A stretch of 64,000 nt of DNA from NCBI RefSeq assembly GCF_003987435.1, contig NZ_PIQG01000005.1, positions 161,045 through 225,044 of the forward strand, written 5' to 3'. The position numbers were made by a program, and so were the translations under genes. The notes beneath the pieces are model-generated. The model saw only the letters and a list, made by a program, of their open reading frames with translations, made no database searches and was not told the DNA's origin. The stretch comes from Pseudidiomarina taiwanensis (GTDB taxonomy: Bacteria > Pseudomonadota > Gammaproteobacteria > Enterobacterales > Alteromonadaceae). Shown here piece after piece: positions 36,288-46,666 of this stretch (positions within the stretch are counted from its first letter, which is position 1; each line of letters begins with the position of its first letter).

Positions 36288-37637
36288 ATGAAATGGAAAC
36301 TCTTACTCGCTCTGCCTTTGCTACTTACATGGCAAACACAAGTCGTCGCTAAATCGACACAAGATGACGCGCGAATCGAATCTTATCCACTCCCGGATTT
36401 GCGCCAAAGAGCCGTTCTTGTGGATGAGTTTCTAGAGCGTCGAATTGAGACGATTTTGCCGAGTTTGATGCGTCGTAGCGGCATTGATATGTGGTTACTC
36501 ATCAGTCGTGAAAATAACGAGGATCCGACCCTGCGGACATTATTGCCAGCTGATTGGTATAAAGCACGGCGGCGCACCATTTTAGTCTTTATTGACAAAG
36601 GCTTTAAGGATGGCGTGGATCTCGGTGTTGAAGCACTCTCAGTTTCACGCTATGCCGTCGGGGATATTTTCAAAAGTGCTTGGGAACCGGAGTCACAACC
36701 CGATCAATGGCAACGACTTGCGGAGATTATCGAAGAATATCAACCACAAACGATTGGCATTAATCAGTCGGATTATTTTGCGCAAGCCGACGGTTTAGTC
36801 GCTACCGATAAAGAGGGGCTACTCGGTGCGCTATCAGAAACTTATCGAGAGCGTTTGGTAAGTGCCGAAAAGCTTGCAATCGGCTGGCTTGAAACCCGCA
36901 TTCCAGAAGAGATCCCACACTATCAATATGCGGTTGGTTTGGCTCAAGCGATCATCGCCACTGCCTTTTCAAATCAAGTCGTCATCCCAGGTCAGACGAC
37001 AACCACAGATGTTGAGTGGTGGATGCTCGAAAAGGTCAAAGAACTCAAGCTAACAGCGTGGTTTCCACCAACGGTAAGCCTGCAACGCAAAGGTGCCAGT
37101 AACCCGCGTATGCGAGGTGAAGTGATTCAACCAGGTGACTTATTGCACGTGGATTTTGGGATTACCTATTTGCGTTTAAATACGGATACTCAGCAACATG
37201 CTTATGTATTAAAAGCTGGCGAAGAGAGCGCACCTGAGTCGTTAACGACGGCTTTAGCAAAGGGTAATGCAGTGCAAGATTTTCTCACGGCTGAGTTTGT
37301 AACGGGACGCAGTGGTAACGAAATATTTTTGACGGCATTAGAGCAAGCTAAAGCGAGTGGTTTACGCCCATCAATTTATTCTCACCCTATCGGCTACTAT
37401 GGCCATGGCTCTGGCCCAACCATAGGGATGTGGGATAAACAGCATGCGATACCCGTCAACGGAGATTATCCATTGTATCCAAATACGGCGTATTCAATTG
37501 AGCTGAACAATACATTTTACAGCGAAGATTGGCAGCAAGATGTTGTGATTATGCTCGAGGAAGATGCTTATTTTGATGGCAGCCAAATAGACTATCTACA
37601 TGGCCGCCAACAAGAGTTTTATTTAATTCGTGAATGA
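36288..37637 (+). CDS. Exported M24-family metallopeptidase
   Basis: 449 residues with a signal peptide (MKWKLLLALPLLLTW, cleavage near VVAKS). The C-terminal half is a pita-bread peptidase domain with all five expected metal ligands: aspartates in LLHVDFG and in LNTDTQQH, histidine in SHPIGYYGHG, glutamates in YSIELNN and VIMLEED. The N-terminal half is creatinase-like. Probably a periplasmic Xaa-Pro-type dipeptidase or aminopeptidase, differing from cytoplasmic PepP in this same window. Divergent from aceB. Its 3' end overlaps the convergent SDR gene by 19 bases. Confidence 0.88.
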   Translation: MKWKLLLALPLLLTWQTQVVAKSTQDDARIESYPLPDLRQRAVLVDEFLERRIETILPSLMRRSGIDMWLLISRENNEDPTLRTLLPADWYKARRRTILVFIDKGFKDGVDLGVEALSVSRYAVGDIFKSAWEPESQPDQWQRLAEIIEEYQPQTIGINQSDYFAQADGLVATDKEGLLGALSETYRERLVSAEKLAIGWLETRIPEEIPHYQYAVGLAQAIIATAFSNQVVIPGQTTTTDVEWWMLEKVKELKLTAWFPPTVSLQRKGASNPRMRGEVIQPGDLLHVDFGITYLRLNTDTQQHAYVLKAGEESAPESLTTALAKGNAVQDFLTAEFVTGRSGNEIFLTALEQAKASGLRPSIYSHPIGYYGHGSGPTIGMWDKQHAIPVNGDYPLYPNTAYSIELNNTFYSEDWQQDVVIMLEEDAYFDGSQIDYLHGRQQEFYLIRE

Positions 37638-38410
37638 ACCAGGCGTTGATACCAGCGGCGTGGAAGCAGACGTTTTAGCCACCACGCTTGCTGCGCATCT
37701 TTGTGCGGCAGACAGTAGAAGCGGTTTTGGTCGACCGCAGCGAGAATTCGATCCGCTATATCCGCCGCATTGAGCTTACTCTTGCGCATCCAACGCTCGA
37801 CCCGCTCATCCATACCATCAACTGTGCTGCGCATCCCTTGATTCAAGTTGGTCTTGAAAAAAGACGGACAGACAACCGTGACACCAATGTTGGCACTTTT
37901 GAGTTCGTTATCCAGTGTTTCAGACAAGGATACAACCGCAGCTTTGGTCGCGTTATAGGCTGAAGCGCTTGGCATATCGAGTAGCCCCGCCATAGAGGCA
38001 ATATTAACGATATAACCCTTGCCTTGCTCTTTGAACATTGGGATAAAAGCCTTGCAGCCTCTCACCACCCCTAGCAAATTAATATCGACAATCCACTGCC
38101 AATCTTTCAAGGTGGTATCTGCTATCTCACCAACTTGTGCAACGCCTGCATTATTAACCAATACGTCCACGCCATCCCATTGCTCTTGCAGCGTCTTGGC
38201 AACACGTTCAAGGTCTGCGACACGGGTCACATCGCAGGGTAAAAAGAGCGCGTCCTTTTGTAATTTTTGGAGCGAGCCGATCACCGCCTCACCGCGCTCT
38301 TGGTCGCGGTCACCGATACAAACTTGCCAGCCAGCCTTCGCGCATTGTTGTGCCAGAGCATAGCCTAAACCACTGGCTCCACCGGTGATAAAAATACGTT
38401 GTGATTGCAT
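37619..38410 (-). CDS. Short-chain dehydrogenase/reductase (SDR)
   Basis: 263 residues, classical SDR. Cofactor motif TGGASGLGYALA (TGxxxGxG), NNAG at about residue 88, the catalytic serine in NIASMAG, and the YNATK catalytic pair. An acidic residue after the second strand (CIGDRDQ) suggests NAD(H) over NADP(H). The C-terminal basic tail (KRLLPRRWYQRL) is unusual and could touch membrane or lipid. Substrate unknown. It follows the diguanylate cyclase by 12 bases on the same strand. Confidence 0.9.
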   Translation of the reverse strand: MQSQRIFITGGASGLGYALAQQCAKAGWQVCIGDRDQERGEAVIGSLQKLQKDALFLPCDVTRVADLERVAKTLQEQWDGVDVLVNNAGVAQVGEIADTTLKDWQWIVDINLLGVVRGCKAFIPMFKEQGKGYIVNIASMAGLLDMPSASAYNATKAAVVSLSETLDNELKSANIGVTVVCPSFFKTNLNQGMRSTVDGMDERVERWMRKSKLNAADIADRILAAVDQNRFYCLPHKDAQQAWWLKRLLPRRWYQRLVHSRIK

Positions 38411-38422
38411 CTCAACCTCTTC

Positions 38423-40540
38423 TTATAGTGTGCTTTGATGAATACTGTCTTTTCCTGCAGCTTTACTAGCATAAAGCAACTTATCGGTGTGTGCGACCAC
38501 CTCGACAAATTTACTGGAGGTTGGATCTTGAACAAAGGTCACCCCAGCACTGATAGAGAGATTTAGAGTTCCAACTGCAGTGCTAATCCCCTCAGCTAAG
38601 CGCTGCCGCAGAGATTGGTAGCTGGCTTCAAATTGAGCAGCAGGAGCAAAGCTCAGTACGGCGAACTCCTCACCGCCATAGCGTCCAGTGATCGCGTCGA
38701 CACGGGCAAAAGAATCACGCAAGATACGAGCGAACTCGGTCAAACAAGTATCTCCGACTGGGTGTCCATATTGGTCATTGATCGCTTTAAAGTCATCAAT
38801 ATCGATCAACATGAAGCTGAAGCTATCGTTCGGTCTTGCTTTGGTTAGACGCAATGCCGACTCATCGAAAGCACGCCGGTTCAATAACTGCGTAAGGCCG
38901 TCGTGTTGTGATAATTCAAACAACTTTTTATTCAGAGCTTCAAGCTCGGCGGTTTTCCCGCGAACTTGTTCGGTCAGTTCGCGATTAAAGTTCTGCATCA
39001 GATCGCGGGCTTGATTCAATTCAGACGAAATTGCTCTAAGATCATCGCTCATTTGCAGATCAATATCCTCAGCTTGCAAAGGCTCAGCAGAGCGCATTCG
39101 TTCAGCCATTAGCTTAAGTGGACGAGTAATATCGAGTGAGAATCGATGCGCGATCAGGGTAAAGAATAAAGTGACGGCCACTAATGCGGTGAGAAAAATC
39201 CATAAATTTTCGGCAAAGACAGCACTGATTTGACTCGGCTTCGCAAGAATATACACATGCCAGCCTAGCGGATTTTGCGCTTCCGTAAATAATAGTGTCT
39301 GGTCGTTGACCGTGGTCTGACGGAGTTGTGCTGAATAAATACTGAATAGCTCCGACTGTGGCTGAAATTTGGCAAGCTCTGCCAAACCCAAACGTTCCGT
39401 TGCAAAGATGACTTGGTGATTCGCATCCGTGACGATGACGGCTTGTTGAAGTGAGTCCAGTTCGACCCGTTGCTCGATGAAGTTGAGGTTAGGAAGATTG
39501 AGTGAACCTTCTACAACTCCGGTAAACTCATTGCCATCGAAGAGGGGCGCACTGATTGCAATAATCGGATCACGGCCAAAGCCTCGACCACGGAAAACCT
39601 CTGAAACATAGGTTTCACCCGTCATCAAAGGTTGCTGAAAATACGCACGGTCAGCAACGCTAAACTGGTTGTTAGGGCTTGATTGTTGCAGTCGCTGATA
39701 AAAATTGGCGGGCGCTCCCGCGATAATCTGGCCGCTTTGGTCTGTGATCAACATCGTCAAGAAGCCAGAATAAGTCGCTTGCATTTGGGTCAGCAGTTGT
39801 TGCTCTGTCTCGAGAGTATTTCGCGAGCTGATGGTTTGCGCAAAATAATCAACGGCTCGCACATGCTGGTCAACATAATCTTGGGTGACGCTGGCAAGGT
39901 TCTTGGCTTTACGAGTGACATCATCAACGATCGCTTGCTCGGCATCGTTGGCGCTTCGAGCAGTAAATATAATCGCGATCAACATACTTGGAATGAGAAT
40001 ACTTAAAAAGGACAAATAGAAAATGCGTCCAGCCAAACTAGTCACTGCAGGACGTTGGATTCGTGATTTCCACGCTGTTGAAATGATTACATTGATGCTT
40101 ATCGCCAACGCAGTGTAAAGCACTCCATTGAGGATCATTTTCATCAGTACCAGAATAGTAAAATCATCCGGCAGTTCAGTTCTTAACTCAAGTCGCAGCC
40201 AAGTAAGCGGGACGCCGGCGATAAGCCAAAATAGTATACTCGCGGTAAGGTAAGAAGTGCCGCGTCGAGTGAGCAACCAAAATGCTACAATCTCGAGTAG
40301 TCCCAACAGCCCTAACAGCCAGTTTTCGGTACTGTAGTAAAGTGCGATGCCACTGCAAAGACTTACCAACAGAGCCGTGCTTGGACCCCTCATCATTAAC
40401 GCGAGAATGGCAAATAGCTGCCCAAACTGCAGGGTCACCAAACCATAAAGTGGAATGGTGAAATAGTAGTTCGTGATAAAAGCAGCAATTACTAATATTG
40501 GGAGGACAATTAGGCTGCGTTTTTTAATGGCTTTGAGCAT
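38423..40540 (-). CDS. Membrane-bound diguanylate cyclase with extracytoplasmic sensor
   Basis: 705 residues. About five membrane helices in the first 150 residues (MASE-like), another near 170-190, a periplasmic Cache-type sensor region of about 195-435, a further helix near 440-460, a HAMP-like linker and coiled coil to about 530, then a GGDEF domain. The active-site loop is RYGGEEF (GGEEF at 622-626), so it should be catalytically active in making cyclic di-GMP. I see no clear RxxD inhibitory site at the normal position. Signal unknown. Cotranscribed with the SDR gene and divergent from katG. Confidence 0.9.
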   Translation of the reverse strand: MLKAIKKRSLIVLPILVIAAFITNYYFTIPLYGLVTLQFGQLFAILALMMRGPSTALLVSLCSGIALYYSTENWLLGLLGLLEIVAFWLLTRRGTSYLTASILFWLIAGVPLTWLRLELRTELPDDFTILVLMKMILNGVLYTALAISINVIISTAWKSRIQRPAVTSLAGRIFYLSFLSILIPSMLIAIIFTARSANDAEQAIVDDVTRKAKNLASVTQDYVDQHVRAVDYFAQTISSRNTLETEQQLLTQMQATYSGFLTMLITDQSGQIIAGAPANFYQRLQQSSPNNQFSVADRAYFQQPLMTGETYVSEVFRGRGFGRDPIIAISAPLFDGNEFTGVVEGSLNLPNLNFIEQRVELDSLQQAVIVTDANHQVIFATERLGLAELAKFQPQSELFSIYSAQLRQTTVNDQTLLFTEAQNPLGWHVYILAKPSQISAVFAENLWIFLTALVAVTLFFTLIAHRFSLDITRPLKLMAERMRSAEPLQAEDIDLQMSDDLRAISSELNQARDLMQNFNRELTEQVRGKTAELEALNKKLFELSQHDGLTQLLNRRAFDESALRLTKARPNDSFSFMLIDIDDFKAINDQYGHPVGDTCLTEFARILRDSFARVDAITGRYGGEEFAVLSFAPAAQFEASYQSLRQRLAEGISTAVGTLNLSISAGVTFVQDPTSSKFVEVVAHTDKLLYASKAAGKDSIHQSTL

Positions 40541-40753
40541 TGCTATCCATCGCTTTTGATCTTTTATTCGATGAGATTATCACAGATATTTCCCGCCGTG
40601 CTATCTATTATGTAATAGCGCTTTTTATCAGGATGCGAAAATTCCGATTAGCCTGATTTATATTTTCAATCGATACGACCGAGCAAAAACAGGTTTTCTA
40701 ATCTATAGTAATTACGCAGTTTTTCATGACCACTGCCTACAATAAAGGGGTAA

Positions 40754-42979
<2,226 letters not shown>

Positions 42980-43001
42980 GCACAACAAAGCTTAACGAAA
43001 A

Positions 43002-43028
43002 GGGCGACCTATTGAGGTCGCCCTTTTT
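43002..43028. terminator. Terminator after katG
   Basis: GGGCGACCT and AGGTCGCCC form a perfect 9-bp stem around ATTG, followed by TTTTT; AAAA on the other side makes it usable by the convergent membrane-protein gene too. Confidence 0.9.
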
Positions 43029-43030
43029 AT

Positions 43031-44032
43031 TTAATGACTCGTTGGAACGGCTTGCTGTATTGATTTTGGTAAACGACGAATGAGCTTACCTCGCAGTGGA
43101 TGCCAATAAACCGCGACGAGTAAGAGACCACTGCCAATAATAACGCCGATCACTGCTGTGCTGCCATCCATAAAGCCATAGCTATCAAGTAACTTGCTAA
43201 ACACGTAAACGACATAGGCTAGTGCCGACACCATCAGTGCGCGGCGATCAATAATCAATGATACTGACGCCAAACATAAATATAGCGCGATGGTGATAAT
43301 GGCTTGTTGTAGCCCTGAGTCCGCGTTCGCTAAGGTACTAAATATTGGGTGCACTATAAGCGGTGCCGCTAACAGGTGAAGCCAAAACGCCACATCTGAA
43401 CGCCGTGTTTCACGTTTTATGTCACCGTGGTCCCAGCGTAGTGCGAGTATAAATACGATAATCCCGGCGCTAAAAAATCCAATTTTCAGGATTTGCTCTG
43501 AGAACGGAATAAAAATAGTTAGAAACGAAATACACACACCTGTGATCGTAGCGGTGGCAGCTGCGATGGTGATCGGTACTTGAAAGCGTTGCCAGTGAGC
43601 GTAGGCAACCAATGAACTCAATGCGAATGCGGTGAGGGGAGCGTAGGCCTGGTTCGGAAAGAATTGCTCAAGTGTCATTACGGTGCCAAGAAAAGTCGCG
43701 CCAACACAGAACACCAGCAAAACGATTGAAGGCAACGCCATGCGTTTGATCCGGGTAAAATACTCAGCAAGGCCCCAAGCAAAGGCCGCGACCAATAAGC
43801 CGCCTAACCAGGGTGCAAGTAAGCCACCGAGTGTCCAAGTTGCACCGAGTGCTAGGATGGCAGCAACAACAACGAAAATATCATTGAAGCCACTCAATAA
43901 GCGAAAATGCTCTTCATCAGGTAACGCCGCGCTGGCGCGCTGGTGCTGAAGGAACGTGCGCAGTTGTTGGTATTGTTCAGGGGTTAATACCTGAGCATCC
44001 ACTGCAGCTTTGATATCGTCATCTGAATACAT
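43031..44032 (-). CDS. Multi-pass membrane protein of unknown function (DUF2157-like)
   Basis: 333 residues. A short soluble N-terminus (MYSDDDIKAAVDAQVLTPEQ, a pattern seen at the start of DUF2157-type proteins) is followed by about ten membrane segments through to residue 315 and a short basic tail (RRLPKSIQQA). No catalytic motifs are visible. It lies between the katG terminator and bfd, with 91 bases to bfd. The family assignment is tentative. Confidence 0.78.
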   Translation of the reverse strand: MYSDDDIKAAVDAQVLTPEQYQQLRTFLQHQRASAALPDEEHFRLLSGFNDIFVVVAAILALGATWTLGGLLAPWLGGLLVAAFAWGLAEYFTRIKRMALPSIVLLVFCVGATFLGTVMTLEQFFPNQAYAPLTAFALSSLVAYAHWQRFQVPITIAAATATITGVCISFLTIFIPFSEQILKIGFFSAGIIVFILALRWDHGDIKRETRRSDVAFWLHLLAAPLIVHPIFSTLANADSGLQQAIITIALYLCLASVSLIIDRRALMVSALAYVVYVFSKLLDSYGFMDGSTAVIGVIIGSGLLLVAVYWHPLRGKLIRRLPKSIQQAVPTSH

Positions 44033-44123
44033 AGCTCTGCCCGAAAAAAGAAAAAGTGTTTTTTACTCTGGCAGAGAAACGGTCATTGCGCGAGCAGAAT
44101 CTGTATCCAATTATTACAGGAAG

Positions 44124-44339
44124 TTAAGCTTGTGCGAGCTGGATAAGATGTTCTTTGAACAGATAGGTTGGTTGCGAGGCTTTCGCCGCATCGAAGCATG
44201 CTTTAGCTTTGCGACTGCATTGACCGCAATCACTACAAAGCCCTAGCTGGCTTTTGAGTTCCTTAAATGAACGCACGTCGTTTGCCACAGCAGCATGGAC
44301 ATCGGCTTCACGGATTGCGTTACAAATACAAATATACAT
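44124..44339 (-). CDS. bfd: Bacterioferritin-associated ferredoxin Bfd
   Basis: 71 residues with a [2Fe-2S]-binding cysteine set: C4 and C6 in MYICICN, C38 and C41 in CSDCGQC (C35 is extra). Bfd docks on bacterioferritin and passes electrons through its heme to release stored iron when iron is scarce. The ATG at 44339 has GAGG 5 bases upstream. A good Fur box lies 33 bases upstream, and both bacterioferritin genes follow in the upstream direction on the same strand. Confidence 0.95.
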   Translation of the reverse strand: MYICICNAIREADVHAAVANDVRSFKELKSQLGLCSDCGQCSRKAKACFDAAKASQPTYLFKEHLIQLAQA

Positions 44340-44371
44340 TAGCACCTCACATATCTTACAATGCGAATCTT

Positions 44372-44390
44372 AACGAGAATAATTCGCATT
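44372..44390 (-). promoter_or_regulatory. Fur box upstream of bfd
   Basis: The 19-mer AACGAGAATAATTCGCATT agrees with the Fur consensus palindrome at 15 of 18 defined positions. It lies between the second bacterioferritin gene and bfd, 33 bases before the bfd ATG. Iron-loaded Fur would repress bfd, allowing iron release only under starvation. Confidence 0.75.
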
Positions 44391-44412
44391 TGCAAGATGG
44401 TGAGGCTAAATT

Positions 44413-44880
44413 CTATACCTGACTTTGTAAATAGTTACTCAAACCTAAATCGTTAATCAATGATAGTTGCGTCTCGTACCAGTCAATTGATTCTTCACAG
44501 GCCTCTAAAAGCTCATGCAGCATATCGCGGGTCGCATAATCTTGAGTTTCTTCGGAGATTCGAATCGCTTCGATCAAGTCGGCTCGTTGAGTTTGAACTT
44601 CAAAATCAAGATCCCCTTGCAAACACTCTTGAACATTTTCACCGATACTGAGGGCTCCAAGGCTTTGCAAATTGGGCAAACCTTCAAGAAATAATATCCG
44701 CTCGATAAGTGTATCGGCCTCTTTCATAACTCGAATGGATTGCTTGTACTCACTGTGGTTTAACTTATCGAAGCCCCAATTCTTGAACATCCGCGCATGT
44801 AAAAAATATTGATTAATTGCCGTCAGTTCATTTTTAAGAACCTTGTTAAGAGCTTTAACGATACTTTTGTTTCCTAACAT
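44413..44880 (-). CDS. bfr: Bacterioferritin subunit, heme-ligand type
   Basis: 155 residues of the 24-mer iron-storage family (NELTAINQY, ERILFLEGLPN). The heme-bridging methionine M52 is present (IRVMKEAD), but ferroxidase ligands are altered: position 51 is V instead of E, 54 is E instead of H, and the late ExxH histidine is I132 in EESIDW. E18 and E94 remain. It probably brings heme to mixed cages with the neighbouring subunit. The ATG at 44880 has GGAG 6 bases upstream, better than an earlier in-frame start. 15 bases downstream of the other bfr. Confidence 0.93.
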   Translation of the reverse strand: MLGNKSIVKALNKVLKNELTAINQYFLHARMFKNWGFDKLNHSEYKQSIRVMKEADTLIERILFLEGLPNLQSLGALSIGENVQECLQGDLDFEVQTQRADLIEAIRISEETQDYATRDMLHELLEACEESIDWYETQLSLINDLGLSNYLQSQV

Positions 44881-44895
44881 AAAATTCTCCAAAAA

Positions 44896-45369
44896 CTATG
44901 AACTGAGCTGACTTTGCAGATAATTTTGCAACCCAAGCGTATCAATCAGACGAAGTTGTTGCTCGAGGAAGTAGGCATGGTCTTCTTCAGTGTCTTTGAT
45001 TTGTGCCACTAACATATCGCGGGTGACATAATCCTGTTGTTGTTCACAAAGTGCGACCACTTGTTTGAGATGTTTGGCAACTTGATATTCGAACTCTAAA
45101 TCTGCACGCAGCATTTCTGGCACGCTGGTTTTGACTGAAATCGGGTTACGCTTGGCTAGATCAGGTTCACCCTCGAGAAATAAAATACGTTGAATGATGG
45201 CTCGGGCATGCTCACGTTCGTGTTCTGATTCATGTATCGCATGCTCGGAAAGTTTAGTCAGCCCCATATCAGCGAGAATTTCACCATGGGCTAAATATTG
45301 ATCAATGGCGGTAAGCTCACCGGTTAATAAGTCGTTTAATGCAGCAATAATTTGACTATGACCTTTCAT
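44896..45369 (-). CDS. bfr: Bacterioferritin subunit, ferroxidase type
   Basis: 157 residues. Ferroxidase ligands are all there: E18 in GELTAIDQY, E51 and H54 in HEREHAR, E94 in DLEFEYQ, and the ExxH pair (E128, H131) in TEEDHAYF. The heme-binding methionine is replaced by R52. So this subunit should oxidise and store iron but not form the usual bis-Met heme site by itself. First gene of the bfr-bfr pair, with GAGGT before the ATG. Two-type bacterioferritins are known from several bacteria. Confidence 0.93.
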   Translation of the reverse strand: MKGHSQIIAALNDLLTGELTAIDQYLAHGEILADMGLTKLSEHAIHESEHEREHARAIIQRILFLEGEPDLAKRNPISVKTSVPEMLRADLEFEYQVAKHLKQVVALCEQQQDYVTRDMLVAQIKDTEEDHAYFLEQQLRLIDTLGLQNYLQSQLSS

Positions 45370-45517
45370 CGCGTTGGTACCTCATTAGCTTATCGAGTGC
45401 AGGTTTTGAGTATGCGTGATTCTCAAATTTGTGCAAGTTTGCTGGCGTGGCCGGGACCTTTACCTTATAGCAAAGGATATATATATTAGACAAACAATAG
45501 ATAACAGAGGAAATGTT

Positions 45518-46456
45518 TTGCTGGCCCTGATTTCTGTACTCGTTATCACCTACCTGGGTTACTGGTTACTGCGAGTATCAAAACGTCTTCCCGAAACGGC
45601 GCTGACAGAGATATGCTGGGGCAGCGCAGCGAAAGAATATGCTCCCTTGCCGAAGCAAATTTGGACGTTTTGGCACGATTCACATCCACCTCAAGTCGTC
45701 CGCGAATGCATCGCTGGATGGCAGCGCTTAAATCCTGATTACCAAATAACATTGGTTACGCGCGATAGCATTGGCCAATATATTAATAATTTGCCGACTA
45801 ACTTTACCGAGGTGCATATCACCAAGCAGGCCGATTGGCTGCGTCTTGCACTGTTGGAAAAGTACGGCGGAATTTGGCTCGACTCCTCAATATTGTTGAC
45901 GCAATCACTTGATTCTTGGCTATCTCGATATAGCTCTGAGAGCAATAATAGTTTTATTGGATTTTATTTAGCCCGGCATAATACCGACGCCAGTTCGCCG
46001 TTACTTGAGAATTGGTTTTTGGCAGCAAAACAGGGAGATCCTTTTATCAAGGATTGGTTCGCTGCCTTTAACCATAATACGTTTGAACTCGGAACGGACC
46101 GTTATTTGCAGCAATTACGACAGCAGGGAAAACTAGCAACGTATCAACAAGGATTCGATACTCCCGAATACCACACCATGCATGTTATGGCGCAGGAACT
46201 ACTGCATGCGCCAGCAGCACAGAGCAAATACCGCCTTACTCTGATTAAAGCTGAAGACTTAGCGTTTAAGCTTCAACATTACAGCCAATGGCGCCGCCGG
46301 CGTTTATTTTGGCGCCTCTTGGTCGGCAATGATCCGAACGCGCCTGCGCTAATTAAATTACGTGGTGGCGAGCGCAGAAAGCTCGAGTGGTACCTCAAAC
46401 ATAAGCTCTACGCTCGAAATAGTCTTATCGGTCAGCAATTGACTCAAAACCAATAA
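45518..46456 (+). CDS. Capsular-polysaccharide-type glycosyltransferase, membrane anchored
   Basis: About 312 residues from the TTG at 45518, which has AGAGGA upstream. An N-terminal membrane helix (LISVLVITYLGYWLL) is followed by a GT32/Caps_synth-type domain: PKQIWTFWHD, the NPDYQITLVTRD segment, and ADWLRLALLEKYGGIWLDSS, where a DxD-like motif (DSS) should hold metal and nucleotide sugar. The C-terminal WRRRRLFWRLL part is strongly basic. Likely transfers a sugar to a surface glycan at the inner membrane. An isolated gene, not in a polysaccharide cluster. An upstream ATG at 45416 is in frame but unlikely. Confidence 0.82.
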   Translation: MLALISVLVITYLGYWLLRVSKRLPETALTEICWGSAAKEYAPLPKQIWTFWHDSHPPQVVRECIAGWQRLNPDYQITLVTRDSIGQYINNLPTNFTEVHITKQADWLRLALLEKYGGIWLDSSILLTQSLDSWLSRYSSESNNSFIGFYLARHNTDASSPLLENWFLAAKQGDPFIKDWFAAFNHNTFELGTDRYLQQLRQQGKLATYQQGFDTPEYHTMHVMAQELLHAPAAQSKYRLTLIKAEDLAFKLQHYSQWRRRRLFWRLLVGNDPNAPALIKLRGGERRKLEWYLKHKLYARNSLIGQQLTQNQ

Positions 46457-46459
46457 AGT

Positions 46460-46488
46460 AAAAAGCCCCGCTGTTTCCAGCGAGGCCT
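46460..46488 (-). terminator. Terminator of the tRNA-Phe transcript
   Basis: On the minus strand GCCTCGCTG and CAGCGGGGC form a 9-bp stem with one G-U pair around a GAAA tetraloop, then TTTTT. It lies 12 bases after the tRNA 3' end and could also end the convergent glycosyltransferase transcript. Confidence 0.88.
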
Positions 46489-46497
46489 TTAAAATAA

Positions 46498-46573
46498 TGG
46501 TGCCCAGAGGCGGAATCGAACCACCGACACGAGGATTTTCAATCCTCTGCTCTACCAACTGAGCTATCTGGGC
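46498..46573 (-). tRNA. tRNA-Phe (anticodon GAA)
   Basis: A 76-base cloverleaf with encoded CCA end. The acceptor stem GCCCAGA pairs with TCTGGGC, the D-arm is GCTCAGTTGGTAGAGC, the anticodon stem GAGGA/TCCTC encloses TTGAAAA with anticodon GAA, and the T-arm contains GGTTCGATTCC. It is nearly the same as E. coli tRNA-Phe except in the acceptor and anticodon stems. Confidence 0.98.
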
Positions 46574-46582
46574 GTGGGGCGT

Positions 46583-46611
46583 ATTAAACGAGTTTTTCGG
46601 GTCAGAGTCAA
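46583..46611 (-). promoter_or_regulatory. Sigma-70 promoter of tRNA-Phe
   Basis: On the minus strand TTGACT (46611-46606) and TTTAAT (46588-46583) are 17 bases apart, and the -10 is followed by ACGCCCC, a GC-rich discriminator typical of stringently controlled stable-RNA promoters. The tRNA starts 9 bases after the -10. Confidence 0.8.
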
Positions 46612-46666
46612 CCGCTTTTTGGCGAGAAATGATTGTTTGCTCACGAAATGCTCATTTTGACGCTTT

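Noticed and set aside
40733..40745. TACAAT as a katG -10 element
   Set aside because: It lies only about 20 bases before the ATG and runs into the Shine-Dalgarno; no -35 at a suitable distance.
46457..46500. Attachment site at tRNA-Phe
   Set aside because: The tRNA is complete with CCA and its own terminator; no duplicated 3' end or integrase gene is nearby.
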